Part shown: in pieces, positions 8,163-16,753 of the stretch | Position numbering within the stretch: position 1 is the stretch's first letter | Layout of the letters: every line of letters begins with the position of its first letter | Source of the DNA: an uncultured Myxococcales bacterium | GTDB taxonomy: Bacteria > Myxococcota_A > UBA9042 | Assembly (NCBI GenBank): GCA_903924465.1 | Contig: CAIYBN010000112.1 | Coordinates: forward strand, 1 to 51,385 | Reading direction: 5' to 3' | DNA length: 51,385 nt | Program-made: the position numbers and the translations under genes | Notes under the pieces: model-generated | Database searches by the model: none | What the model was told of the DNA's origin: nothing | What the model saw: only the letters and a program-made list of their open reading frames with translations

Positions 8163-10146
8163 GCACGTGCGCAGACAGGTTGATCCAGCGTTCGCCTCTC
8201 CAAGGTCTTTGCCGACTCAGGTTCGTTGTCGGCCCTCTCGTTGCCGTTCACGCATCGCTGCGCAATCGGAAACCGTTCTGCCGTTCAACCCACAGTTGCG
8301 TGGTTGCTTGTGCCTTCAGCGATCACGATGCCAAACGTAGAGGCCTATCGGTTGCCTCTCCCTCTTCGACCTTTGGACGCGATGTCCTGGTCCTTGAGGT
8401 TTTCCGTCTCGCACCGGCGCAGAGAAAGGTTGACTCCTCCATCTGCCAATCGCTCGTGGTCTTTTGCTCCACTTGACCGTGCTTGCTGAGGCTTTCGCCC
8501 CCGCAGGTTCCGCAGCCTGTCTGAGTTGCCCCAGCCACGCTTCGGAACCGTTCCCTGTGTCGGTCGCCCTGCCGGAAGTTCGCTTGCGCGTTCACCGGCT
8601 GCCCGTCCGATCCTGCCTTGTGCTCGGCCTGATCGTCAGACGACGTCCCTTCCTGAGGTTTCTTGCCCCTCCAACGGTTCCATGACTGAGGCCTTGTTGC
8701 CCGGCGCTTCCTCGTCGCCGCGCCCAAAGCTGCGCGCCATTCTTGCGAATGCTCGCTGGCTTCTCTCAACGCTCAGGGTTCGCATGCTCCCGGTTGGAAG
8801 CGGCTTGTTCAGCTTGCGCCCTGTGGCGTCGCGTGCTTCGCGCTGTTTTGCAGCGTTGCGCACCTACCTCGGTCACTTGCCAAGTCTTTTCCACCTTGGC
8901 TCCGTTCATGGGGTTTGCCCCTGCAGAGTCTGTTCTCGCCGTAAGCCGGACACCTTTCGGTTCGCCGTGCCCTTCTTTCTGTTGCTCGGTGCGCCTGAGC
9001 GTCGATCGACGTTACCGTCACCGTTGCCGTTCGCACTGGATGCCGACTTGCGCGCGCTTTGGGGAACAAGTTCCTTTGGCACGCTGGCGCATTCAGGCCC
9101 GAAGGCACTGGCGCCTGAGCAGCTTCGCTGGGCTGCCGCAGGTTTCGCGCTGTTGTCCTCGACATTGCTGTCGATTGTCCCGACGTTGCCATCGGTTGCT
9201 CATCCGCATCGCTGCGGATTTGCATCAGCGCCTGGGCACAAGAGATGTCGCTCTCGTGTCGCCTGCACAAGTCTGAAAAACGCTTGGCCTTACAGCCTCT
9301 TGAACGATGCCCACGAACTTGCGTTCGGCTGCGCCGCCTCGGTGGTCCTGAGCGCGGGCTTTCACCCGTGCTGCACCAGTCCATCCGACCGTTCTTCACA
9401 TCGCGAGGGATTGCCACGGCATTGCTGTCGTGTCCCTCGCAGTCAGATTCAAGGGTTTTAGCCCACAACGAGCGCGTGGTCGGGAACGGCTGTCACACCG
9501 CTAGCTCGACTCGCACCTCTCTTGGGGTTCCCGCTCTCCAGGGCTTCTCGCCGTCCATCTTGCACGTACACGCCAAACTTCTGCTGTGCAACGCGTTTTG
9601 GCTTTCGCCGCCACGTGCTACCCCGCTTTCGCCGGGCGCCGGATTTCGCCGGTGCTCCCTTCTCATGCTTGGTCCGTTCCTTGCCGTCGGCGCTTGCGCG
9701 CTGGCGTGTTCACACTTGCGCACTTGCGTGCTTGGGTGTCGTCCCGGGTTGGCATCTCAAGGTCTCGATCGATGGGCGTCGTGACCGCACTTGCTTTGCC
9801 CTTGCGAGCGCCGCCGTTTTCGGTCTCTCCCTCCTGAGCTTCTTGCCCTTGTGCAACTGCCAGTGCCTCGATGGCTGTCCAGCCCGGCTATCTGCGACGT
9901 TGCCGCCACCCTTGCCGTTGCAGTGCGGAGCGCGTTACCGCCTCGCTGTCCACTGCGCTCGCCTGCTCATGGCATCCTCTCGGAGACCACCCTGAAGGTT
10001 CGCTGCTGTTCCTGTCCATCTCACGCCGTCCGCGGTCGGGCCTTGCGGTCTTTCCGGTCTTGCGCGCCTCTGGCCGTTTCGACGTGATCCTCGCGCGGAG
10101 GGCGTCTTGCTTTCGGGCCGCTGGTGAACGTCTGCCGCTCACGCAT
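8131..10146 (-). ncRNA. Candidate 2-kb structured noncoding RNA, class unknown
   Basis: No open frame here has a recognisable protein. The longest, 311 codons at 8526-9461 on the plus strand, is low-complexity and has no family features. The minus strand is purine-rich and dense in hairpins with RNA-type loops: GCAA loops at 8738-8751 (5 bp), 9159-9174 (6 bp), 9314-9327 (5 bp), 9690-9701 (4 bp) and 9403-9440 (8-bp base plus upper stem); GCGA at 8251-8262 and 9202-9219 (7 bp); GAAA at 8488-8501, 8952-8961, 9355-9368, 9600-9609 and 9621-9636; UUCG at 9086-9115. Further stems lie at 8286-8306, 8702-8720, 8786-8801, 8833-8863 and 8910-8921. The plus strand would give pyrimidine loops instead. The 5' end (10130-10145) can pair with the 3' end just before the terminator (8164-8176). 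It does not resemble rRNA, tmRNA, RNase P RNA or a group II intron domain V. Function is unknown. Confidence 0.8.
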
Positions 10147-10151
10147 TCAGG

Positions 10152-10179
10152 AAGATAACAGGCCGCGGCAATGTTGCAA
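10152..10179 (-). promoter_or_regulatory. Promoter candidate of the 2-kb RNA
   Basis: On the minus strand TTGCAA (10174-10179), 16 bases, then TATCTT (10152-10157), each with four matches to the sigma70 consensus. The predicted first base, about 10145-10146, falls at the outer end of the helix that closes the RNA, so the two lines of evidence agree. Confidence 0.5.
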
Positions 10180-10181
10180 GC

Positions 10182-10204
10182 CTGTCACAAAAGAAATGTG
10201 ACAG
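10182..10204. promoter_or_regulatory. Perfect inverted repeat, probable operator
   Basis: Arms CTGTCACA (10182-10189) and TGTGACAG (10197-10204) are exact reverse complements around a 7-base A-rich centre. The site lies directly upstream of the -35 box at 10174-10179, the position of an activator or repressor site. A half-site TGTGACA recurs at 10348-10354. The binding protein is unknown. Confidence 0.55.
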
Positions 10205-10291
10205 ATGTGTGTCGTTTTGCCTTCTTGCGGTGGGTTGGTCGCTGGGCGAGCCAGAGACAAGGCTGACGCCATGTCGCGCAAGACGCTGAAT

Positions 10292-10320
10292 AGACAAGTC
10301 ATTCTCTGAATGGCTTGTCT
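10292..10320. other. Long stem-loop in the divergent intergenic region
   Basis: AGACAAG (10292-10298) pairs with CTTGTCT (10314-10320) and CATTC (10300-10304) with GAATG (10308-10312), joined by one T-G wobble on the plus strand, with a TCT loop. No T-tract follows, so it is not a typical terminator. It could be a leader element of the TolB-like gene or a second protein site. The rest of 10205-10476 shows nothing else clear. Confidence 0.45.
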
Positions 10321-10476
10321 GGTGCACGCCGGCTGCGGGCCGCCGATTGTGACAAACGTGCAACGCATTGAAAGCGCGCGAGTTTCCAATAATCGGCCAA
10401 TTCCTTGACCGCGATCCCGCCAGAGGCTATCTGGCACGCTGGAAATGCGGCGTTTGTTGCTGCTGCGCTTGGGGTC

Positions 10477-12063
10477 ATGTCGCGAATTCCTGCTCACCCG
10501 CTTGCGCGTCTCTGCGCGGTTTTCGCAATCATTGTGCTCTATTGTGCAGTTGCGGCGGCGCAGCCATTGCCGGTGCCAGGCAGTGATGGCCGCGGTGGAC
10601 AGCCGGCCATTCCGAATCAGACGACGTCCAACCCGGGCGATGTGCCGGCGGTGGATGACAGCGGCGGGCTTTACGTGGTTGTCGAAGCCTCCTCGCGTCC
10701 GCTCGATGCGCTTTTTGTCGTCACGCCGGTGTGTGCGGGGCCCAAGTCGGTGGCCGAACTGAAGGTGCCCTGCGAGTTGTTGGAAACCGTGCTGGCCAAC
10801 GACGCGCGCCTGTCCGGCTTCGTTCGCCCGGTTCGCCAGTCGCCTGGCCTGGCGGCGCAGGTGATCAAGACGCCGATGCCCGCGTTCGCGGTGAAACCGG
10901 GTGGGCCCGCGTCCGCCAATGTTCAATACGTCGTCGCGACCGCAGTCAAGGCCGCGAAACAAGTGGGCATGTTGGATATTTCTGCCAGCCTGTATGACGT
11001 GCGCGCCGGCAAGCTGCTCGACCTGGGCGAACACGCGAGCCAAATCGTCCCGCAGTCCAGCGTTCGCCAAGCGGCACATCGCCTGATGAACGCGATTCAA
11101 GGTGCGGTCACGGGCATTGAAGGCACGTTTGACACGGTCATCTACTACAGCGCGCCCGCTCCGGGTTGCAACCGGGCCATTTGGCAAACGGACGCCGATG
11201 GCTTCAACCGTCGCGTGCTGATCGGCGACGGCGGCAAGGACGGCATTCACATGTTCCCGATCCAACTCCGCGACGCGGCGTTGGCGTACATGTCGTTCCG
11301 CAGCGGCTTGCCGTCGTTGTACAAATTGGACCTCGCCCAGGTGATGGCGATGTCTGACTTGGCGCCGGTGGTCAAGAACAGCAAGCCGAAGAAAGGTGCA
11401 CAGGGCAAGCCGGGGGCGCCGGACGAAGGGGCGCCGATGCCTGCGCCGTTCGCGTCGGGGCCGGACCTGCAGTTCCATTCCTGTGCCCAGAACGCGCGCG
11501 GGGACATGGTGGTGACTGTCAACGATGGCGACCAATCGGACATCTACACGTTGGACTACACCGGCCACATGGATCGCAACCTGACGCACGACGAGCACGA
11601 TGATCTGGGGCCGACCTATTCGCCCGACGGAGAGCACATCGCGTTCGTGAGCGACCGCATCGGTACGCCGCAGGTCTATGTGATGGATAGTTTTGGTAAT
11701 GATACCAAGCGCTTGACGTTCGTTGGCCCATACAATACTGATCCGGATTGGGGGCCTGACGGTCGCATCGCGTTTTCGGCGCTTCGCGGCAATGCCGTCG
11801 ACATCATGACGGTGACGATGGCGGGCAAATTGCAGCGTTTGACGCCCGGCCAAGGGCGACGTTCGCTGGAGCCAAGCTGGTCGCAGGACGGCAAGCGGCT
11901 GGTCTACGTGTCCAACGAAGACGGCAAATGTTCGCGGCTCTGGGTGACTGCGGCGGATGGCGCGGCGCGGGAGCCTCTCGATGTGCCGTGCGGTCAGTAC
12001 TACACACCGTCGTGGCAGCGCACGCCCGGCAAGGGCCCCAAGATTTGGAGTCCGCGCCATTGA
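10477..12063 (+). CDS. TolB-like periplasmic beta-propeller protein
   Basis: A protein of 528 residues from the ATG at 10477, which places a signal peptide (R-L-C-A-V-F then a hydrophobic core ending A-A-A-Q) at the N-terminus. An upstream in-frame TTG at 10405 would add 24 residues and seems less likely. The middle holds a TolB-N-type segment. The last 200 residues carry WD40-like TolB blades: Y-S-P-D-G-E-H-I-A-F-V-S-D, D-W-G-P-D-G-R-I-A-F-S and W-S-Q-D-G-K-R-L-V-Y-V-S. TolB works with Tol-Pal in envelope integrity, but no tolA, tolQ, tolR or pal gene is near, so the exact role is open. A Lys/Pro/Gly-rich insert lies about residues 300-330. The next gene overlaps its stop. Confidence 0.8.
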   Translation: MSRIPAHPLARLCAVFAIIVLYCAVAAAQPLPVPGSDGRGGQPAIPNQTTSNPGDVPAVDDSGGLYVVVEASSRPLDALFVVTPVCAGPKSVAELKVPCELLETVLANDARLSGFVRPVRQSPGLAAQVIKTPMPAFAVKPGGPASANVQYVVATAVKAAKQVGMLDISASLYDVRAGKLLDLGEHASQIVPQSSVRQAAHRLMNAIQGAVTGIEGTFDTVIYYSAPAPGCNRAIWQTDADGFNRRVLIGDGGKDGIHMFPIQLRDAALAYMSFRSGLPSLYKLDLAQVMAMSDLAPVVKNSKPKKGAQGKPGAPDEGAPMPAPFASGPDLQFHSCAQNARGDMVVTVNDGDQSDIYTLDYTGHMDRNLTHDEHDDLGPTYSPDGEHIAFVSDRIGTPQVYVMDSFGNDTKRLTFVGPYNTDPDWGPDGRIAFSALRGNAVDIMTVTMAGKLQRLTPGQGRRSLEPSWSQDGKRLVYVSNEDGKCSRLWVTAADGAAREPLDVPCGQYYTPSWQRTPGKGPKIWSPRH

Positions 12064-14336
12064 ACGCCGAAACGCCGCCACCGCTGCCTGTCGCTGCATC
12101 CGCGTCGCAGGTGCCACCGCCCGACGACGCGTTGGACGGTCGTCCCGACGTGCCCGAGGACGTTGAAATCGGCGCGGCGTATATCGGCACCGAGCTGGAT
12201 GGCCGCTATGTGATTCAGGAAATCATTGGCCACGGTGGCATGGGCACTGTCTTTCGCGCCCAGCAAACGCTGATGCAAAAGTCGGTGGCGATCAAGCTGC
12301 TGCACGCGGATTTGGCGGCGCGCAAGCAGGTGGTTGGCCGCTTCACCCGGGAAGCGCGCGCCATTTCGCGGCTATCGAGCCCGCATACCATTCGCGTCTT
12401 CGATTTCGGTCGTTGGCAGGATTTGTTCTATCTCGTCATGGAGTTGCTGCAAGGCGAGACGCTGGACGCGGTGCTCGCGCGCGGGCCGCTGCCGCATGAT
12501 CGCGTGGCGCGTCTTGTTGTGCAAATGTGCGATTCGCTGGGCGAAGCGCACGAAGCTGGTGTCGTTCACCGCGATCTGAAGCCGGAGAACATCTTCCTGA
12601 CCACCCAGGACGGTCAGACCGATTTCGTCAAGATTCTCGATTTTGGCTTAGCAAAACTGAAGAATTCTGAAGACTTATATGATGTGCATTCACGCGCCGA
12701 ACTCTTTGGGACGCCGTACTACATGAGCCCCGAGCAGATCCGCGCGGGCGAAGTGGACGGCCGGAGCGACGTCTACTCCGTGGGCGCGCTGATGTTCCGG
12801 ATGCTGACCGGTCGGTACGTGCACGGCAGTGATCAGACCACGTTTGATATCCTGAAGGCGCACTTGATGGATCGCACGCCGAAGATGGCGGAGGTCGCGC
12901 CGCCGGGCGTAGTCATTCCGCCGGCGCTGGAGCGGATTGTCGGCAAGTGCTTGGCCAAGAAGCCGGAGGATCGGTTCCAGACGATGGCCGAACTGGCCGC
13001 GGCGTTGCAGACCGCGCAGCAGGGTGGCTGGCAGAACGCTGCGTCGGACGACGAGGTGGAAATTCCCGAGCCGCCGGTCGAATCGATGGCCCGGCGGACC
13101 GTCTTGCGCCGTGTCGCGATCTTTGTCGCCGTGCTCGTGGCGTTGGTTGCCGGCGTGGGGTTTGTGCTGACGTCGCATTCCGAGCCGAAGCCGGGCGATG
13201 AAGTGGAGCCCAACGACGACGCGCGGCATCCCGGCGTGCTTGCGGCGGATGGCTCAGCGGTTGGCTACCTGGGCAAACGTCGCTCCAGCACGCAGGCCGA
13301 TCAGGATTGCTACGCGTTGCCCAAGCTGAGTGCCGATGAGATGTTGAGCGTCCAAGTGACGGGCCTGCCGAACATGGACGTGCTGCTCACGCTGAACGAC
13401 AAGGACGGCGACGTGCGCATCTCGGTGGACCACCGCGGTCGCGGGCAAGGCGAGCTGTTGCGGTTCAGTGATCCACGCCTGCCCGTCACGGCGCTCTGCA
13501 TCACGGAAGCTGTGGCCCAGAACGGTACGGCGAGCGAAAGCCTGAGTGATGCCTATCACGTGCAGGTGAGCAGGGCGGTCCGGGCGGCGGATAGCGAGCG
13601 TGAGCCCAACGATTCGGCGCCGGGCGAGAACCTGCCGGTCGGTGCGCATCGGATCGGTAGCCTCGAGGGACCGAAGGATCGCGACGTGTTCCGACTGGAA
13701 GGCGCTGTGGACGGTCGACTGGTCTGGGTTTCCCTGGAATTGCAGGACGATCCGCCGGTGGGGACGCAACTCGTGTTGCTGGATCAGTCGGGGCGGACGG
13801 TCGCAAGTCGCGCGATGCACGGTGGCGAAACGCGCGCGGTGCTCGGTTTCGTGCCGACGGGCGACCAAATTCCCGATCGCTTGGTGTTGCAGCGCCAAGG
13901 GCCCAAGGATGTGCCGTTGCCGCCCGACGAGGTCCGCTATCGCCTGACCTACGAACACCGCGAGCTCATGGATTTTCCGGAGATCGAGCCGAATGATACA
14001 CCCGAACAGGCGAATCCGCTGGCGCTGGGCGCTTGGCAAGTTGGCTCCGCGCAGGATGGCCTGGATTGGCTGCGCCTGGACGGTGGCGATCCCAGTCTGG
14101 CGCGGATTCACGTGGAGGCCCAGGCACCAGGTTCAGGTGCGTATCAACTGACGATTCGGGATGTTGGCCAGCAAGTGGATGTCCGCACCTTGGTGGTGCA
14201 ACCGGGTCAGCCACAGGATTTGGTGATTGCGGGCAGCGGCGACGGCGTGCTGCTCAGAATTGCAGCTCACGGCAAGGGCGAGCCAAAGTGGCAGCTGCGG
14301 CTGCGGTACCTTCCCGGGGTCTTGTCCGCCAAATAG
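12060..14336 (+). CDS. Transmembrane Ser/Thr protein kinase with three extracellular EPND modules
   Basis: The best start is TTG at 12060, overlapping the preceding stop, with GGAG 9 bases upstream; this gives 758 residues. The kinase domain (about 50-320) has a G-H-G-G-M-G-T-V loop, Lys79, H-R-D-L-K-P-E-N with Asp172, D-F-G-L-A-K and G-T-P-Y-Y-M-S-P-E-Q, so it should be active. A Pro/Glu-rich juxtamembrane part leads to one membrane helix at about 365-385. Outside are three repeats that each begin with E-P-N-D (about residues 393, 517 and 642), resembling bacterial pre-peptidase C-terminal domains. A sensor of extracellular ligand is inferred. Co-transcription with the TolB-like gene suggests an envelope signal. 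Confidence 0.9.
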   Translation: MNAETPPPLPVAASASQVPPPDDALDGRPDVPEDVEIGAAYIGTELDGRYVIQEIIGHGGMGTVFRAQQTLMQKSVAIKLLHADLAARKQVVGRFTREARAISRLSSPHTIRVFDFGRWQDLFYLVMELLQGETLDAVLARGPLPHDRVARLVVQMCDSLGEAHEAGVVHRDLKPENIFLTTQDGQTDFVKILDFGLAKLKNSEDLYDVHSRAELFGTPYYMSPEQIRAGEVDGRSDVYSVGALMFRMLTGRYVHGSDQTTFDILKAHLMDRTPKMAEVAPPGVVIPPALERIVGKCLAKKPEDRFQTMAELAAALQTAQQGGWQNAASDDEVEIPEPPVESMARRTVLRRVAIFVAVLVALVAGVGFVLTSHSEPKPGDEVEPNDDARHPGVLAADGSAVGYLGKRRSSTQADQDCYALPKLSADEMLSVQVTGLPNMDVLLTLNDKDGDVRISVDHRGRGQGELLRFSDPRLPVTALCITEAVAQNGTASESLSDAYHVQVSRAVRAADSEREPNDSAPGENLPVGAHRIGSLEGPKDRDVFRLEGAVDGRLVWVSLELQDDPPVGTQLVLLDQSGRTVASRAMHGGETRAVLGFVPTGDQIPDRLVLQRQGPKDVPLPPDEVRYRLTYEHRELMDFPEIEPNDTPEQANPLALGAWQVGSAQDGLDWLRLDGGDPSLARIHVEAQAPGSGAYQLTIRDVGQQVDVRTLVVQPGQPQDLVIAGSGDGVLLRIAAHGKGEPKWQLRLRYLPGVLSAK

Positions 14337-14339
14337 CGC

Positions 14340-15155
14340 CTACAACAGACCAGTTTCACGCAACGTATTGACCGCTTGGCGCAATTGGGTGAATCCTGAC
14401 GTCCGCCCAGGTTTCCACGCGCGCAGGCCTTCGAGATCAAACACCGCGCGAAGCTCTGGATCGTTGTAGTCCATTTCCATCAAACGATCATAGAGTTGGT
14501 CCAGGAGCTCAGTGGGCCCAGTGTCCAGCGCGGTCAGGCACCGGCAGTCGTAGGGTTCTGTCTGCGCGATCACGCGCGGCATGCTGCCTGGCAGAACGCC
14601 CTCCAGCGCGAACAGCAGCAGGTTGGAATCCATCATGCAAGCCGCATCAACCGTGCCGTCGGAAAGCGCTTGTGCCGCCCCGCGCTCACCGTCGAGGACG
14701 TCGCCGTGCCGACCGGTCGTCACGTCAAAACATACCGGCACGGGCATGACGTCGGCCGCAACGAGATGATAAAGAGGCAGAATCGTTGCCTGAGGTGAAT
14801 CGGGCGCTCCGACGCCGACGCGCTTGCCGCGCAAATCGGCAACGGATTTCAACGCGCTGTCGCTGCGCACGACAATCACCGATCGCAGCTCCCGGTCGCT
14901 GTCCCGCATGGCGATGGCCCGCGTGCTCCGTCCCAGTGCTTGGGCCCGCTCTTCGGTCTCAAGCCAAGCCAGCGGCGAATTCCACGCGACGTCAATCGCG
15001 CCTTCCAACAGCGCGGTAACCTGCTGTTCATAGGTCTGAAACAGCACATAGTTCGTCGAGAGATTGTGGTGGCTCAGCCAGTGCGTCAGTCCGTCCCAAA
15101 TGGTGACGACCCGCGGTTCGTATGCCACTGCGCCTACCGTCAAGACCGATTTCAT
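14340..15155 (-). CDS. PhnD-like substrate-binding protein without signal peptide
   Basis: A 271-residue protein of the phosphate/phosphite/phosphonate binding family (PhnD/SsuA/TauA superfamily). Supporting features are the start T-V-G-A-V-A-Y-E-P-R, the segment G-A-I-D-V-A-W-N-S-P-L-A-W, and the K-S-V-A-D-L-R-G-K-R-V-G-V-G core. Normal family members are exported, but this one begins directly with the mature fold after M-K-S-V-L. No permease or ATPase gene lies next to it. It may be a cytoplasmic ligand sensor rather than a transporter part. It converges on the kinase gene with a 3-bp gap. Confidence 0.8.
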   Translation of the reverse strand: MKSVLTVGAVAYEPRVVTIWDGLTHWLSHHNLSTNYVLFQTYEQQVTALLEGAIDVAWNSPLAWLETEERAQALGRSTRAIAMRDSDRELRSVIVVRSDSALKSVADLRGKRVGVGAPDSPQATILPLYHLVAADVMPVPVCFDVTTGRHGDVLDGERGAAQALSDGTVDAACMMDSNLLLFALEGVLPGSMPRVIAQTEPYDCRCLTALDTGPTELLDQLYDRLMEMDYNDPELRAVFDLEGLRAWKPGRTSGFTQLRQAVNTLRETGLL

Positions 15156-15319
15156 CTCACTCCGCGTTCGCTGCGGCCGCCTGCATGCACCTGCGTGCGT
15201 CGGATTGGCCGTCGACAGCGTGGCTGGCCGCGCGGCGACTGTAAAGGCTGAAACTGGTCAAGATCGGTAAAGGAAAGGGTGGAACTGTGTGGATGCGCCG
15301 AATTCAGCAGACGCAATCG

Positions 15320-16054
15320 TCACACACCCAACGCCAGACGGCGGGCAAACTTCTCATCGTGGCCGACCTCGCGAATCCGCGCCGCGGCCGAAGCCACGTC
15401 GTACGGCACACGCACGTGCTCCATCGCCTTGGAATCGCTGTCAAATACCACAAAGCAAGCGTCCGGATTGCGATCACGCGGTTGGCCGACAGAACCGACG
15501 TTGGTCAAGTACCTGCGACCTTTGACGTATTCGTAGTTGCCGGTCACATCGCGGACTTTCTTGGCGTTGTACTCGTACGTGGTTGTCAAGTGGCTGTGGC
15601 CGATGAAGTTGTGGCCAAAAAGTCCGGCTTTCATGCGCGTCAGCGTTTCCGCCTCTTCGTTGCGAACGACGTAATAGAAGCTCGACGGCAAAATAGGCGC
15701 GGCGTGGTAGAAGCCGATGTCCAATTCAGGTCGCTGGTGGGAATAGGGAAGCGAATACAGCCACTTGAAATTATCCTCGGTCAGCTCAACGCGGGACCAA
15801 TACAGCACGCGCTTCGCCGATTCGTAGTAGTAGTCTGCGTCCATCACGCCCACGGTCGCGGCGTCATGGTTGCCCATCAGGCAAATCGTGCAGTATTCGC
15901 GAAGCAAATCGCAGCATTCGTTCGGGTTGCCGCCGTAGCCGACCACGTCCCCGAGACAGATGATCTCGTCCACGTCCAACTGATCGCATTTGGCGAGCGC
16001 CTGCTCGAGGGCCTGGATGTTGGCGTGAATGTCGCTGATGATGGCAAAACGCAT
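15320..16054 (-). CDS. Calcineurin-like metallophosphoesterase
   Basis: A 244-residue soluble protein of the MJ0936/YfcE-type phosphodiesterase family. The metal-site motifs are present in order: D-I-H near residue 8, G-D-V-V-G-Y-G near 34, G-N-H-D near 61, a His in F-Y-H-A-A-P and G-H-S-H near 153. Such enzymes hydrolyse phosphodiesters or phosphomonoesters; the substrate cannot be told from sequence. It is single, divergent from the peroxiredoxin gene. The 164 bp between it and the PhnD-like gene hold nothing recognisable. Confidence 0.87.
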   Translation of the reverse strand: MRFAIISDIHANIQALEQALAKCDQLDVDEIICLGDVVGYGGNPNECCDLLREYCTICLMGNHDAATVGVMDADYYYESAKRVLYWSRVELTEDNFKWLYSLPYSHQRPELDIGFYHAAPILPSSFYYVVRNEEAETLTRMKAGLFGHNFIGHSHLTTTYEYNAKKVRDVTGNYEYVKGRRYLTNVGSVGQPRDRNPDACFVVFDSDSKAMEHVRVPYDVASAAARIREVGHDEKFARRLALGV

Positions 16055-16187
16055 CGACTGCTCCCTGCTTCCCGAACTTCACCATAGACTCGGACGGACA
16101 TCTGGGCAAGTGCAAACGGCAAATCGACCGCGCCGTTGACGCTTTGTTCGCGCGTGTGACACGGTGCGGCTCAACTTGGAGGTCAGG

Positions 16188-16658
16188 ATGGCGACGTTGA
16201 AAGTAGGTGACTTGGCTCCAGATTTCCGGCTCCCGGCGGACGACGGCACGACCGTCCAGCTCTCCGCGCTGCGTGGCAAACCGGTGATTCTGTATTTCTA
16301 CCCGCGCGACAACACGCCGGGCTGCACGACCGAAGCCTGCGATTTCCGCGACCGGCACGAAGCGGTGCAGCGGCAAGACGCCGTTGTGCTGGGCGTGAGT
16401 CCCGATGGCCAACAGGCCCACGGCAAGTTCAAGTCCAAGTACGGCCTGCCGTTTCAGCTGCTGTCAGACCCGGGGAAAGCGACCTTGGTCGCCTACGGCG
16501 CGTGGGGCAAGAAGATCCTGTATGGCAAGGAAGTGGAAGGCGTGATCCGTTCCACGTATCTCATCGATCCGTCAGGGAAGATTGCTGCTGCGTGGCCCAA
16601 GGTGAGTGTCAAAGGGCACGCCGACGCGGTCCTGGCGGCGCTCGCGGGTCTCGCGTAG
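16188..16658 (+). CDS. bcp: Thioredoxin-dependent peroxiredoxin (Bcp/PrxQ)
   Basis: A 156-residue thiol peroxidase reducing hydrogen peroxide and organic peroxides. The active-site segment T-P-G-C-T-T-E-A-C holds the peroxidatic Cys46 and the resolving Cys51 five residues later, the BCP spacing. The remaining fold is complete. The ATG at 16188 is preceded by GGAGG at a good distance; an upstream GTG at 16164 is less likely. It stands alone, divergent from the phosphoesterase. Confidence 0.93.
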   Translation: MATLKVGDLAPDFRLPADDGTTVQLSALRGKPVILYFYPRDNTPGCTTEACDFRDRHEAVQRQDAVVLGVSPDGQQAHGKFKSKYGLPFQLLSDPGKATLVAYGAWGKKILYGKEVEGVIRSTYLIDPSGKIAAAWPKVSVKGHADAVLAALAGLA

Positions 16659-16753
16659 TGCCCGCCCGCGGCCTGTGACATCTGCCCGACAATCGCCCCT
16701 TGCGCTCCCTGCCGCACAGGCCTATCCCATGGGTAGGTCAAGGGGAGGCATTC

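Noticed and set aside
8526..9461. A 311-codon plus-strand frame in the RNA region
   Set aside because: Low-complexity Ser/Arg/Leu-rich product without a family, no ribosome site, and the segment is explained by minus-strand hairpins.
8809..9468. A 219-codon minus-strand frame in the RNA region
   Set aside because: Arg/Thr/Ser-rich, no recognisable domain, and crosses several stable stems; it looks like a chance frame in purine-rich RNA.
8131..10146. The RNA region as a group II intron or degraded rRNA operon
   Set aside because: No domain V hairpin with its bulge, no reverse transcriptase frame, and no conserved rRNA segments could be found; flanking genes are not interrupted.
11928..12059. 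Upstream extension of the kinase frame
   Set aside because: It overlaps the TolB-like gene in another frame; TTG 12060 has a ribosome site and fits overlap coupling.
10147..12117. A 656-codon minus-strand frame opposite the TolB-like gene
   Set aside because: His/Arg-rich shadow of the plus-strand beta-propeller gene, which has clear TolB blades.
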